The notes beneath the pieces are model-generated. The model saw only the letters and a program-made list of their open reading frames with translations. It did not search any database and was not told the DNA's origin. From CAVQJU01 sp963712905 (GTDB taxonomy: Bacteria > Acidobacteriota > Vicinamibacteria > Vicinamibacterales > CAVVIG01), in NCBI GenBank assembly GCA_963712905.1, contig CAVQJU010000013.1, positions 62,001-126,000 on the forward strand: a DNA stretch of 64,000 nucleotides. The letters are read 5' to 3'. Positions 1 through 9,742 of the stretch are shown one piece after another. The position numbers were made by a program, and so were the translations under genes. Every line of letters begins with the position of its first letter. The stretch's first letter is position 1.

Positions 1-875
1 TCGGATTTTATTCGTGGATGACGTACGGATCGGCCACCCCCATCACGGCCGCGTCGCTGATGCCGAGCACCGGCTTCAAGGACGTCATCTTCTGGTCCAC
101 CATCGCGTTCGCGTTCGCCGGCGTGGAGAACGCGTCGACGATGGGCGATGAAATCGTGGATGCCAGGCGCACGATTCCGAGGGCGATCCTCACCGCGGCC
201 GCCTTCATCACGATCATCTACATCGTCGCCACGCTGTGCGTCCTGCTCGCGCTGCCGAAGGAGCAGGTATCCGGGCTGCAGGGCCTCATGCAGGCGATCC
301 AGGCCGTCGCCGGCAAGGCCGGCGTGCCGTGGCTCGTGCCAGTGCTCGCCCTGCTCGTCTCGCTCAACGCGTTCGGCGCCGTGGCCGGCTGGTTCGCCGC
401 GACCGCGCGGCTGCCGTTCGTGGCGGGCATCGACCGCTTTCTGCCGCGCGCGTTTGCCGACTTGCACCCTCGCTGGCAAACACCGCACGTCGCGCTGCTC
501 GTGCAGGCAGCCATCGCGGCGGTGTTCGTGTTCCTGGGCCAGGCCGGCACGTCGGTGCGCGGCGCGTACGAGGTCCTCGTCAGCATGAGCATCATCGGGA
601 ATTTCATCCCGTTCCTCTTCATGTTTGCGGCGATGATCAAGCTGCAGGACGAGCCGGCCGGCCCCGGCGTCATGCGCGTGCCGGGCGGTCCGGGCGTCGC
701 CCGGGTTCTCGGCGTCATGGGCTTCGTCGTGAGCGCGGCGGCCATCGTGCTGGCCTGCGTGCCCGCCGACGAGGAACCGCTCAAGATGCTGGCCGTGACG
801 AAAGTGGTGGGCGCTTCGGTCGCGCTCGTGGCAATCGGTGCCATGATCTATTTCGTGGGGAAACGCCGCACATGA
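1..875 (+). CDS. APC-family amino acid permease, C-terminal part (5' end outside window)
   Basis: The reading frame is open from the first bases, so the gene begins upstream of the window. About 290 residues are visible. They hold roughly seven hydrophobic segments, including a FAGVEN motif in the first one, which matches the G-x-E signature of transmembrane helix 6 in the amino acid-polyamine-organocation superfamily. The rest corresponds to helices 7-12 and ends in a short basic tail (GKRRT). It should be an inner-membrane amino acid or amine transporter; the substrate cannot be read from this part. Its stop overlaps the start of the next gene (ATGA), so the two are probably translationally coupled. 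Confidence 0.85.
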   Translation, partial: GFYSWMTYGSATPITAASLMPSTGFKDVIFWSTIAFAFAGVENASTMGDEIVDARRTIPRAILTAAAFITIIYIVATLCVLLALPKEQVSGLQGLMQAIQAVAGKAGVPWLVPVLALLVSLNAFGAVAGWFAATARLPFVAGIDRFLPRAFADLHPRWQTPHVALLVQAAIAAVFVFLGQAGTSVRGAYEVLVSMSIIGNFIPFLFMFAAMIKLQDEPAGPGVMRVPGGPGVARVLGVMGFVVSAAAIVLACVPADEEPLKMLAVTKVVGASVALVAIGAMIYFVGKRRT

Positions 876-2239
876 CATATCTGCTCCTCGCCGCCGCCGC
901 CCTGACGATGCGCCTGGACTACTACCACACGGGCAACGCCACGCAGGAACACTTCAGCGTGGACCGGATCGTCGTCGAGCCGCTGGCGTGGCCGGGCAAT
1001 CCTGCCAGGCCGATCGACGGGCTCGACCGCGGCAAGTACTTCTTCGAGGTCGTCGACGCCACGAGCGGGAAGGTCGTGTACTCGCGCGGGTTCGCGTCGA
1101 TGTACGGCGAGTGGGAGACGACGGCGGAAGCGAAGTCCATGAACCGGACGTTTTCCGAATCGCTCCGATTTCCCGGCGTGGACAAGCCAGTCCGCATCGT
1201 GCTGAAGAAGCGCGACCCGACGAACGCGTTTCGCGAGATCTGGACGACCACGGTCGATCCCGCCGACAAGTTCATCGTGCGATCCGGGCCGCAGGCGAAC
1301 GCGGGCGCCCTGATGAAGCTGCACGAGCGCGGCGATCCGGCGGAGAAGCTCGACCTGCTGATTCTCGGGGATGGCTACACCGCCGCCGAGCGCGGGAAGT
1401 TCGAACGCGACGCCCGGCGGCTGATGGGCGTGCTGTTCGCCACGGCGCCGTTCAAAGAGCGCGAGCGCGACATCAACGTCTGGGGTCTCGTGCCTCCCTC
1501 GAAGGATTCCGGCATCTCGCGGCCGTCGGACAACGTGCAGAAGCGGACGCCGCTCGGCACGATGTACGACACCTTCGACTCCGAACGCTACATCCTGACG
1601 ACCGAGAACCGCGCCTTCCGCGACATCGCCGCGAACGCACCCTACGACGTCGTCGAGATCCTGGTGAACACGGAGAAATACGGCGGCGGCGGCATCTACG
1701 GCTTGTACAGCACGGTTGCGGCCGACAACCTGTGGGCGCCGTACGTTTTCGTCCACGAGTTCGGGCACCACCTGGCGGGGCTGGCCGACGAGTACTTCAC
1801 GTCGGACGTCGCGTATCTGCCGGCGACCGATCGCGTGGAGCCGTGGGAGCCGAACGTGACGGCGCTGCTCGACGCCGCGAAGCTGAAATGGAAGGATCTC
1901 GTCCAGGCGGGCACGCCGCTGCCGACGCCCTGGGCCAAGGAGCAGTTCGAAAAGGACCAGCAGGAGGGCCAGAAACGCCGCCGCGACATCCGCGCGAACC
2001 GGCGTCCCGAGAGCGAGATGAACGCCCTGTTCCGGGAGGAGCTCGCGCGCACGACGGTGCAGCTCGGGAGCGGTCCTTTTGCGGGGAAAGTGGGCGCGTT
2101 CGAGGGCGCCAATTACGAGGCGAAGGGTTACTATCGGCCGCAGGCCGACTGCATCATGTTCACGCGCGACCAGGTGCCGTTCTGCGCCGTGTGCCGGCGC
2201 GCGCTGGAGCAGACCCTCGATTCTTACACCGGGCGATAA
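872..2239 (+). CDS. Peptidase M64 (IgA-peptidase-like zinc metallopeptidase)
   Basis: A 455-residue protein. An N-terminal beta domain (about residues 10-130) resembles the M64 N-terminal domain. The catalytic domain carries the zinc motif HEFGH at residues 295-299, followed by LAGLADEY, which extends the site in the M64 family. The first 13 residues are hydrophobic (MTYLLLAAAALTM) but lack a basic n-region, so export is likely but not certain. The ATG at 872 overlaps the permease stop by four bases. A CAVC pair near the C-terminus may be structural. A peptidase next to an amino acid transporter would fit peptide use; that link is inference. Confidence 0.85.
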   Translation: MTYLLLAAAALTMRLDYYHTGNATQEHFSVDRIVVEPLAWPGNPARPIDGLDRGKYFFEVVDATSGKVVYSRGFASMYGEWETTAEAKSMNRTFSESLRFPGVDKPVRIVLKKRDPTNAFREIWTTTVDPADKFIVRSGPQANAGALMKLHERGDPAEKLDLLILGDGYTAAERGKFERDARRLMGVLFATAPFKERERDINVWGLVPPSKDSGISRPSDNVQKRTPLGTMYDTFDSERYILTTENRAFRDIAANAPYDVVEILVNTEKYGGGGIYGLYSTVAADNLWAPYVFVHEFGHHLAGLADEYFTSDVAYLPATDRVEPWEPNVTALLDAAKLKWKDLVQAGTPLPTPWAKEQFEKDQQEGQKRRRDIRANRRPESEMNALFREELARTTVQLGSGPFAGKVGAFEGANYEAKGYYRPQADCIMFTRDQVPFCAVCRRALEQTLDSYTGR

Positions 2240-2325
2240 TCGGGGCAGCCGGCGCTTGACGCGAGCGCGAAGCTTCGAACAGACTAGGCGCCCTGTCCAA
2301 CCGGGCTCCGAAAGAGGTGCGTATC

Positions 2326-2703
2326 ATGGATGATTTCGACAACGACATGGGACTTCCCGACGACGAGATTGCCGGAGGGTCCGAAGGGGACATCAGCGAT
2401 CTCGGCGCCGGTCTCGATACCGAGCCCGACCTGGTGGCTGAAACGCTCCCCGGCGGCCGCTCGAGCGGCGCCGTCCGGGCGCGGTCGGCCGCACCGAGCG
2501 CGCCGAAAGCTGCGAAACCGAAGGCCAAAGCTGCTGCGCCGAAAGCTGCGGCCAGGCCCAAGGCGAAGGCCAAAGCCAAGGCCAAGAAGAAGCCCGCCAA
2601 GGCCGCCAAAAAGAAGTCCAAGCCGGCCAAGAAGAGCAAAGCCAAGGCCAAGGCGAAGAAGGCCCCGGCGAAGAAGTCGCGGAAGGCCGGGAAGAAGAAG
2701 TAG
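2326..2703 (+). CDS. Histone H1-like Lys/Ala/Pro-rich protein
   Basis: A 125-residue two-part protein. The first 50 residues are acidic (DDFDND, GGSEGDISD). From about residue 65 it is almost only Lys, Ala and Pro in KAK, PAK and AKK units, like the C-terminal tail of eukaryotic histone H1 and of bacterial HctA or AlgP-like proteins. Such tails bind DNA non-specifically, so a nucleoid role is likely. The ATG at 2326 is chosen over the in-frame GTG at 2317 because AAAGAGG at 2311-2317 lies at ribosome-binding distance. The codon pattern (GCC AAG repeats) makes the gene internally repetitive and prone to length change. Confidence 0.7.
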   Translation: MDDFDNDMGLPDDEIAGGSEGDISDLGAGLDTEPDLVAETLPGGRSSGAVRARSAAPSAPKAAKPKAKAAAPKAAARPKAKAKAKAKKKPAKAAKKKSKPAKKSKAKAKAKKAPAKKSRKAGKKK

Positions 2704-2711
2704 CTCTCCTC

Positions 2712-2779
2712 GGTGATCAGTGGTCGGTGATCAGTGGTCAGTGCTCAGACTGACCACTGGTCACTGATCACTGGCCACC
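2712..2779. repeat. Imperfect 31-bp inverted repeat (GATCAGTGGTC type)
   Basis: The arms 2712-2742 and 2749-2779 are reverse complements at 26 of 31 positions, separated by six bases. The arms themselves contain tandem GATCAGTGGTC units. It lies just after the histone-like gene. A T5 run occurs at about 2790, but too far away for a classic intrinsic terminator. It could still form a strong hairpin in the mRNA. Confidence 0.75.
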
Positions 2780-2871
2780 ATCCCCTCGTTCTTTTTCACT
2801 CCATTTGAACCGCTCAGCTCGCACCCGCGCCCGAACGTGGTAGGGTCTCGGCATCACGCCGGAGGGCCTCC

Positions 2872-3099
2872 ATGTCGATTGTTGATGACCTGATCGAGAA
2901 TCTCGTCGAGCGCAACGTCATCCAGCTGAATGGGACGCTGACGGTCTCGCTCGTCGAGGGCGGCGTCAAGGTCAAGGGCACCGTGTTCTCGACGGTCGCC
3001 GACCAGAAAAAGAACAAGAACCTGCTCAACGTCAACATCCCGGTCGATGCCGACGTGAAGGTCGGCGAGGTCGTCATTCCGCTGCCGGTCATCAAGTAG
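2872..3099 (+). CDS. Small conserved beta-rich protein, function unknown
   Basis: A 75-residue protein that I do not recognise. After a short helix (MSIVDDLIENLVERNV) the rest alternates in a way typical of beta strands (LNGTLTVSLVEGGVKVKG) and ends in VVIPLPVIK. There is no signal peptide or membrane segment. Upstream GGAGGGCC provides a ribosome-binding site. It sits 27 bp before another small protein and then a SLOG/TIR-like gene in the same direction, so the three probably form an operon. It may be an adaptor or chaperone for the effector, but that rests on context only. Confidence 0.6.
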   Translation: MSIVDDLIENLVERNVIQLNGTLTVSLVEGGVKVKGTVFSTVADQKKNKNLLNVNIPVDADVKVGEVVIPLPVIK

Positions 3100-3126
3100 G
3101 GCAGGCAGGGCAGGCCAGGAGGACGC

Positions 3127-3480
3127 ATGTCGGATGTGAACACGTTTATCGACGCCATCGGCAAGGATCTCAGCGAAACGGTCGTTCCGCGCGTGGACAA
3201 CCTGGCCGCCGGCATTTCCGCGACGGTCCGCGACTTCTCGATCGCACTGATCCAGGAACTGTCGCAGCGCTACCATCCCGAGCTCGCCGGCGAGCTGCAT
3301 ACCCGCATCGTGCAGGGCGGCCTGGAAGTGACGGGGCAGAACGTGCGGCTGGACCTGAAGCGCCGCGACACTGGCGCGCCGGTCGCGTCGCTCGACATCC
3401 CCGTGTCGCTGAAGATCAACGTCCCCGAGCTCGCGGTCAACCTTCAGAAGACAACCATCAAGCTCGACGTCGTGCGCTAG
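3127..3480 (+). CDS. Small conserved protein, function unknown (partner of SLOG/TIR-like gene)
   Basis: A 117-residue soluble protein with no recognised family. The N-terminal 60 residues look helical (DAIGKDLSETVVPRVDNL); the C-terminal half looks like beta strands (LDIPVSLKINVPELAVNL). The spacing of its C-terminal strands resembles the small protein encoded just upstream. A good GGAGG ribosome-binding site (3119-3123) precedes the ATG. The next gene starts 16 bp after its stop. Tight spacing with a predicted nucleotide-processing effector suggests a shared job; I know of no characterised homologue. Confidence 0.6.
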   Translation: MSDVNTFIDAIGKDLSETVVPRVDNLAAGISATVRDFSIALIQELSQRYHPELAGELHTRIVQGGLEVTGQNVRLDLKRRDTGAPVASLDIPVSLKINVPELAVNLQKTTIKLDVVR

Positions 3481-3496
3481 CTGGACGAGGTGGGTC

Positions 3497-4465
3497 ATGA
3501 ACGTGTTCGTGGGCGGCTCGTTGCGGGACGTTCCCCAGTATCAGGAAGTCTGCACGGCGTTCGTGGCGGCGCTCGGAAACGAAGTCATTCGTCGAGGCTA
3601 CGTGGTCATGACCGGCTGCAGCGGGACGCTGGACAAGGCGGTGGCCGAGGCCGCGTTCAAGGCGCTCGACGCCAACGCCGTCAGGGCGCGAACCCAGCTG
3701 ATCAGCTACCGGCTGAAAGACGCGGAGCCGGCGCATCGCCTGGGCCGCGTGCAGATCTCCCGCCGCGGTGACTGGGAGCTGACGCATCCCGAGCTCGATC
3801 CGCCGGAGCAGATTGCCGAGGCCGACGTCACGATCTTCGTGGCCGGCCGGGAGGGCACCTATGCCGCGGCGAATTGGGCGCGCATCGCGGGAAAGCCCAT
3901 CCTCGGCGTCGCGCAGTTCGGTGGGGCCGGCGCGGTGCTGTTCGACCGGGAGCGCGGCCGCTTTGCCGCGCAGTATGCCAGGAGCCTGACGATCGACGCC
4001 TTCGACATGCTCGGCCAGGACACGGCCGACGTCGATCAACTGGCCCGGGACGTCCTCGACGTGGCCCAGAGGCTGATCTCCTCGCGAACCGTCTTCGCGA
4101 TCATGTCGTTCAAGGATGCGTTCCGAGAGGTCTTCGACTCGTATCGCGCGGTGTTCGAACCGATCTACGACGTGGAACGCGCCGACGAGTCGACGACCAC
4201 CGAACGCATCATTCCCCGCATCCTCGACGGCATCCGGGGCTCGGCGTTCGTCCTAGCCGACGTCTCGGAGCTGAGCGGCAACGTCCTGTACGAGGTCGGC
4301 TTCGCGCAGGGGCTCGGCAAGCGCGTGATCGTGACGGCACGGCAGGGCACGCCGCTGCCGTTCGACCTGGTGGACTTGCCAGTCATCTACTGGTCCGATC
4401 AGGAGCAGCTGAGGCAACAGCTGGGTCAACGCCTTGCCGCCATGGCGCCGGTGAAGCAGGCCTGA
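3497..4465 (+). CDS. SLOG domain fused to TIR-like/nucleoside deoxyribosyltransferase-like domain
   Basis: A 322-residue soluble protein with two Rossmann-like halves. Residues 1-170 begin NVFVGGSLRD and contain a TGCSGTLDKAVAEAA loop and an ADVTIFVAGREGTYA segment, as in SLOG nucleotide-sensing domains. Residues 190-320 begin FAIMSFKDAFREVFDSY and contain SAFVLADVSELSGNVLYEVGF, whose Glu matches the catalytic position of TIR-like and nucleoside deoxyribosyltransferase-like enzymes. SLOG plus TIR-like pairs are known from NAD- and nucleotide-based immune systems, where SLOG binds the signal and the other domain hydrolyses a nucleotide. Two small unknown genes precede it. The same C-terminal type occurs in the protein at 27433-28674. 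Confidence 0.65.
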   Translation: MNVFVGGSLRDVPQYQEVCTAFVAALGNEVIRRGYVVMTGCSGTLDKAVAEAAFKALDANAVRARTQLISYRLKDAEPAHRLGRVQISRRGDWELTHPELDPPEQIAEADVTIFVAGREGTYAAANWARIAGKPILGVAQFGGAGAVLFDRERGRFAAQYARSLTIDAFDMLGQDTADVDQLARDVLDVAQRLISSRTVFAIMSFKDAFREVFDSYRAVFEPIYDVERADESTTTERIIPRILDGIRGSAFVLADVSELSGNVLYEVGFAQGLGKRVIVTARQGTPLPFDLVDLPVIYWSDQEQLRQQLGQRLAAMAPVKQA

Positions 4466-4476
4466 GCTGTTCTAAG

Positions 4477-4500
4477 GCAGGCCTGAAAGGCCTGCACTAC
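4477..4500. repeat. REP-like hairpin, CTGAAAG family
   Basis: Palindrome GCAGGCCTGAAAGGCCTGC followed by ACTAC. It fills the spacer between two convergent genes. The CTA at 4497-4499 is the stop codon (TAG on the minus strand) of the GMC oxidoreductase gene. A partial copy (GCAGGCCTGA) lies at 4456-4465, over the end of the SLOG/TIR-like gene. Confidence 0.85.
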
Positions 4501-6507
4501 TTCTTCCCGGCGTCCTTCGCGATCACCTCGGCGGCTTTCTCGCCGATCATGTAAATCGCGCTGACGATGAAGAGGCCGGGGACGCGGGGGAAGACGGACG
4601 CGTCCACGATCCGCAGGCCCTGCGTGCCGTGCACCTTGAAGTCGCCCGACACCACGCCGCCGTTCTTCAGGTCCCCGATCGGGCAGGTGCACGACGCGTG
4701 GTGGCCCCAGGCGTTGTTCTTCACCCACTCGGCGATCGCATCGTCCGACGTGATTGCCTCGCCGGGAAGTTCTTCCTTCGCGAGGCCGCGGCCTTTCAGC
4801 CCGCCGGCCATCTTGCGCGCGAGCTTCACCCCTTCGACGACCGCCCGCACGTCCTCCTTGCGGCTGTCATTGCCTTCGTCGAAGTAGCTGAAGTTCACGG
4901 CCGGCGCGTCGCGCGGGTCGGCGGTGCGCAGCGTGACGGAGCCGGCGGTGTTGTTCGTGTGGCCCTTGAGGATCACCCACGTCAGGCAGTTCGGGTTCTT
5001 CGCCACGAGCGTCGAGTAGCCGGGGAAATAGCCCTCGAAGCGGCCAATCAGGCCGTAGCAGAACAGATCCGGCTCCGGCTGTTCGATGGTGGATCTGGCG
5101 ATGACCGACAGCACGACGCCGTTGGTCGTGAAGACGCCTTTCCTGTCCCTCGACCACTCGGTGAACTGCGGATCGCTCTTCGTGAACGTCGCGCCCCGCA
5201 GCGCCTCCCACGCGTCGAAGGACATGCGGTTGACGATGGCGACCTCGTAGCGATCCTGCAGGTTCCGGCCGACGCCGGGAACGTCGACGCGAACGGGAAT
5301 CCTGAGGGCCTCGAGCTCCGCGCGCGGGCCGATGCCCGACAGCATCAGCAGCTGCGGCGTGTTGAACGCGCCTCCGGCGAGGATGACTTCGCGCGACGCG
5401 CGCGCCTGACGCACGTCGCCGCCCGGCGGCGTTCGGCTTTGCGTGCGCCCGATACAATCGCTCGCCCTTCAGATACTCCACGCCGACCGCGCGGTTGCCG
5501 TCGTCGAACAGCACGCGCGTGGCGAGCGCGTCGAGCTCGATTTTCAGCCGGTCCGGGAACCGGCTCTGGATGTCCAGCAGCCGCTCGCGCGTGCCCACGC
5601 GCGCGTGCTTGTCCGTCGTCATCGGCGCGTAGCGCAGCCCGATGGCGCTCTCGGAGACGACGCGCCAGTCGTTGGGATCTTCGCGGCTCTCGATCCTCGC
5701 CCGGTCGCCGAGCGGGCCGCCGAGCGACTCCAGCGCGTCCTTCGCGGACGTGATGATCGCGCCGCGCAGGTTGTCGTCCGTGAACGCGGCTGATGGAATC
5801 GCCTTCTCGGTCGGCAGCCAGCCGCCCCAGCCGTGCCGGCTGGGGTTCCGGCCCAGCTTGCTCCAGAAACGTTCGATGCCGCGATGGCGGCAGTCCTCGA
5901 GGCGTTCGAAGTAGGTGCGCATGTGTTCCGCGCGCCACGAGGAATCGCCCGTGATGTCCGCGATCTGGTTCCAGTCCGAGTTGTGCGGATACACGAAGAT
6001 CATCGCGTTGTGCGCGGTGCACCCGCCGAGCGTGCCGGCGCGCGGGTAGAGCACCCCGTCCACGTTGCGATCGTCGAACGTCGCGCGGAACTTCGGGTCC
6101 CGCCGCTGCCGCTCGTTGTCTTTGTAGTGCCGGACGAAGAAGTCCCACCGCATCGCCTCGTTTTCCGTTGCGAGCGAGTGGAAGGCGGGGACGTCGTAGT
6201 CTTCCGGCAGCGTGTTGCGGTCGGGGCCCTGCGGATCGCCACCCTGCAGCTTCCGGGGGTCGCCGCCGGCCTCGAGCAGGAGCACACGGAATCCGGATTC
6301 CGCGAGCCGCGCGGCCACCGTACCGCCGCCGGCGCCCGAGCCGACGACGATGTACTCGGGATTGAACGCCTGCGGCGCGGCCTGGCCGGACACGGCGGCC
6401 TTGAGGCGCGCGAAGGCATTGGACGACGCTTCGGCCGCAGCCGTCTGGCGGGCGGCGAGCCACGCGGTGAGCGCCAGTCCCCGCTTGATGAGATCGCGGC
6501 GATTCAC
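4497..6507 (-). CDS. GMC-family oxidoreductase, frameshifted
   Basis: The N-terminal part (6507 down to about 5430) starts with a twin-arginine-type leader (MNRRDLIKRGLALTAW). It has an FAD dinucleotide fold (VVGSGAGGGTVAARLAESG) and the GMC segment TLGGCTAHNAMIF. The C-terminal part (from about 5440 down to 4497, another frame) has ILAGGAFNTPQLLMLSGIG, the GMC signature 2, and the substrate domain with WGHHASCTCPIG, where the His is likely catalytic. The frames join in a GC-rich run near 5420-5440, so one small indel breaks an otherwise intact gene. The GTG start overlaps the stop of the upstream cytochrome gene by one base, so the flavoenzyme probably passes electrons to that cytochrome in the periplasm. 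Confidence 0.85.
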
Positions 6508-8970
6508 TAGAACGTCTTCACGAAGCCAATGAGCGCGAGCTTGTCGGCGTCGCTCAGCCCCGGTTCGTCACCAAGGCTCGTCCCGAAGTAGTGGCCCTTG
6601 TTGACCACGAAGTCGGGACACTTGCTGAGCGCCAGCATCTGCTTCGTGATTTCCGGATTCTCGAAGATGTTGCGTCCCGCCTTCAGGTCGTCCGTCGCGT
6701 CCCGGAACAGCTTCAGGAGCTTCTTCTGTTGCTCGATCCGCTGGTCGAGCGGCATGTCCGCCCCCAGGTCGACGTTCGCGATGAGATTGACCGGCGTCCC
6801 CTTCTTGATGGGCCCGATGCGCACCTCGCCGTTCTTGACCAATCCCGGGAACAGGCGTTCGGCGATCCCCGAGAAGTCGCGGAGCCCGGCGGGGATGTAG
6901 CCGGGCGGCACCCAGATCTCGCTGTCCTCTGTCGTCCGATCGATCCAGCCGACGCCGGGCCCGTTCTCGTTGGCGAACATCGGATCCTTCCGGCGGCGCT
7001 CCGGCCAGAGCATCTGCTCGATCGACGCCTGGAACACGCGCATCCGCGCCTGGACCGACGGGCTGGGGTCGAAGGGGCCGACGGTGTTGTTCTGCAGGAA
7101 CGGCGCCGTCGACCATGCGCTGACGAGCGAGGCCGGCCGCGTGAACCCGCGCCCGCCGCCGGGCAGGACGAAATCCGACTCCGCGCCCGTGAGCGGGTTC
7201 CGCACCTTCATCGTGCCGACCGACGGCAGTTCCTTGTAGGACTTCGAGGAGAAGTTGTCCCAGATGTTGTTTTCGATCGCGTTGGTCGCGATCGGGCTGC
7301 AGATGTTGGTCTGCATCAGCGTGCTCGGGATACGCAGCTCGGTCGAGAGGTAGTTGTCGGTCAGGAAGTCGTCGGCGAGGACGATCGGGCGCATCTGGTT
7401 CAGGAAGGCATCGGTCTTCGTCCACGCCCAGTACCGGTTCCAGCGCGGCGAGGTAGTCCTTGCCGTTGGCGTTCTCCATGTCGAGTCCCGCGGGCAGCGG
7501 CGGGATCTTGCTCGAGTGGCAGCGCGCGCAGCGTTCGGCGAACACGGTCTTGCCCTGCCTGACCGTCGCCGCGTCCTCGGTGAGATACGCGGGGCCGCCG
7601 GGCGCGTCCCGCAGGTGATGGGCCACGGACGCCTTCAGGAAGAATCGCGCCATGTATGGCGTCTGCAGCTCGGTCGCGCCCCAGTAGGCCGAGTTCTGGC
7701 GCGCGACGGAGATCTCGATCGGCGAGATGTCCGTGCCGCCGATGAGCGGCGTGAAGTGCGTGAGCCACTCCTCGCTGAACAGGCCGATGTTGATGTACAC
7801 GCGGTTGAGCGCCCCGAGCGCGCCGACCGAATCCGATCCGTCCTTGAGCACGCGCGGCGTCCACGTCGTGCTCGGCGCCTGGAAGTACTGCGCCAGCGGG
7901 TCGCCCGGAGGCACGAACTCGTTGAACTGCCGGTTGTTCACGCCGCCGCCGGCCAGCGTCTCCTTGCCCCACTTCTTCGCCAGGCCCATGCGCGGCCCGA
8001 GCAGGTAGACCGCGTTCATCGTGCGCGGGTTGTTGATGTTGTCGCTCGAAACAAGAGAAGTATCGAGCGATCCGGGCCGTGACGTGTGGAACAGCTGGAA
8101 GAAGAAGCTCTTCGCGTTGGTGTCGCCCTTCCAGTTGAAGATGCGATCGACCCAGAAATACTGCGCGCCGACGCTCGACGAGAGGTTCGCCCAGCGCGGG
8201 TTCTCGGGATCGGCGGGCGGACGGATGGGATCCGGGCCGACGTGGCAGAACCCGCACGACATGCCAACCCGATACGGCTTGATGAGATCGCGGGACTCGT
8301 AGTACTTCGGGTCGCGGTAATAGCGCTCCGCGTCCCACTTCTTCCGCGCGTCCTCGTCGAAGGCCGGGTTCGGGAACAGGCGCAGTCCGACGACCCCGGA
8401 TGGCTCACCGTAGTACGACCCGACCGCTACCGTCTTGCCGCGCGCGCCAACCTTCATGCCCGGGTATTTCTCCGCGTTCGCGAACGGATCCGGCGGGCAG
8501 TTGGGATCGCGGACGTCGAGCCACAGCCCGTAGCGGTTGGGATCGGGGCCGGTCGCTTTCCTGAAGCACGGCTCATTGACGAGCCCGAGGTACTCGAACC
8601 GGTTGTCACGGTCGTATCGCTTCGGAGTCGTCATCGCCGGGTGCGAGGACACTGTCTTGAGGAAGTCGAGCGTGCCGAAGCTGGTTGCCGAGATTGCATC
8701 CCAGAAGCGATCGTTGCCGCCGGTCCACACGATCCACATGTTGCGGCCCATCACCTCCTCGCGCGTCAGCGCAAGGGCGCCGTCCATGTCCTTGAAGTAG
8801 TCTTCATCGGCCGCGGGCATCGAGGCCGCGGTCCGGTTGGCGCGCATCGCCTCGTCTTTCTCCTTGCCCGACTTGAGCTTGTTGCTCCCGCAGGCGACGG
8901 TGAAGACGACGAGCACGGTGGCCAGCAGCCAGGTGCCGCCTGAGATACGGGGCGATGCATTTCGTGCCAT
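6507..8970 (-). CDS. Large diheme c-type cytochrome lipoprotein, frameshifted
   Basis: A lipoprotein signal (LVVFTVAC, lipid Cys 27) is followed by a long protein with two haem c motifs, CGFCH and CARCH. The C-terminal region contains SVGTMKVRNPLTG, the hallmark stretch FLQNNTVGPF and GFVKTF at the end. A homologue of the same layout lies at 17063-18988. The frame changes near 7440-7460, so the last 300 or so residues are read in another frame (7400 down to 6507). The ATG at 8970 has AAGGAG eight bases upstream. It belongs to the cytochrome c peroxidase/MauG-like diheme group. It is the likely electron acceptor of the GMC enzyme downstream. Location: outer face of a membrane. Confidence 0.8.
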
Positions 8971-9017
8971 CTCTACGACTCCTTGAACGGCGCCGTCGCC
9001 GGCGCCCGGGCGATCCA

Positions 9018-9734
9018 TCAGGTCTGCGAAAGCGCGAGCGGCGCCAGCAGGCCGCGCGCGGCGAAGCCGGTGAAGCGGTCGAGGCGATCGAAGTAATCCC
9101 GCTGGAGTGCCGGCGTGGGCTTGAGCGCCCACAGCACTTCCGCGTTGGTCCAGGCCGCTTCCCGCGCCGCCCGGACGTTCCACATGGCCACGCGGTCGTC
9201 CACGGGCGCCGTCAGGTCGTCGACCTTGCCGACGAGGCCCGTGGCGAACTCCTCTTTGATCTCGGTTTCCACGGCCTCGAGCAGGTCGTTCACCCGCCTG
9301 AAATCGTCGTGCCTCGCATCCGCCGGCCGGGGCGCCCCGCCCAGCTGCTCGAACACCGAGACGATGCCCCACGGCAGATCGCGGTTGATGTGCGCGTTCA
9401 TGCCCGCGAGGGCGAACTGCAGCGGGTGCACGTGCGCCGTTGTCCGCGAGGACAGCAGCGGCCGCCACGCGTGCGGCGCCGTGCCGGGAGCCGCCTTGTC
9501 CGCCGCCAGGGCGTCGAAGTACAGGTTCGCGAAGACGACGTCGAGGCGCTCGAGAAACGCCGCGTCGCCGAACGCCGACGCCCCGGACATGGCCGCCCGC
9601 ACGCTGAGCGTCACGCGCAGGTAGAGGTGGTTGAACCACCACACGCCGTCGGACTGCGGCAGCGCCTGTTCGATGGCGGTCATCACACCAACGACTTCGT
9701 CAATCGACGCGGCGGGTTTCGTCAGCAGCGGCAC
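9018..9734 (-). CDS. DUF5995 family protein
   Basis: About 238 residues. The sequence contains FALAGMNAHINRDLPWGI, the conserved core of DUF5995, followed by a helical C-terminal half. It appears helical throughout (WWFNHLYLRVTLSVRAAM). The GTG at 9734 is chosen because GGGG lies at ribosome-binding distance and an upstream extension would run into the preceding gene. It sits nine bases after the stop of the lysozyme-like gene and 47 bp before the cytochrome gene, all on the minus strand. The biochemical role of the family is unknown; the conserved His and Asp residues in the core could bind metal. Confidence 0.65.
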   Translation of the reverse strand: MPLLTKPAASIDEVVGVMTAIEQALPQSDGVWWFNHLYLRVTLSVRAAMSGASAFGDAAFLERLDVVFANLYFDALAADKAAPGTAPHAWRPLLSSRTTAHVHPLQFALAGMNAHINRDLPWGIVSVFEQLGGAPRPADARHDDFRRVNDLLEAVETEIKEEFATGLVGKVDDLTAPVDDRVAMWNVRAAREAAWTNAEVLWALKPTPALQRDYFDRLDRFTGFAARGLLAPLALSQT

Positions 9735-9742
9735 GGCGGCCC

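Noticed and set aside
236..2239. A long plus-strand frame begins inside the permease gene and joins the M64 gene
   Set aside because: The part before 872 is Arg-rich antisyntactic reading of the permease gene. The conserved N-terminus of M64 and the ATGA overlap support the start at 872.
6568..9642. A 1024-residue minus-strand frame covering cytochrome and parts of its neighbours
   Set aside because: Only the middle part carries cytochrome motifs. Both ends are out-of-frame readings of DUF5995 and of the cytochrome C-terminus; the frameshift near 7450 explains it.
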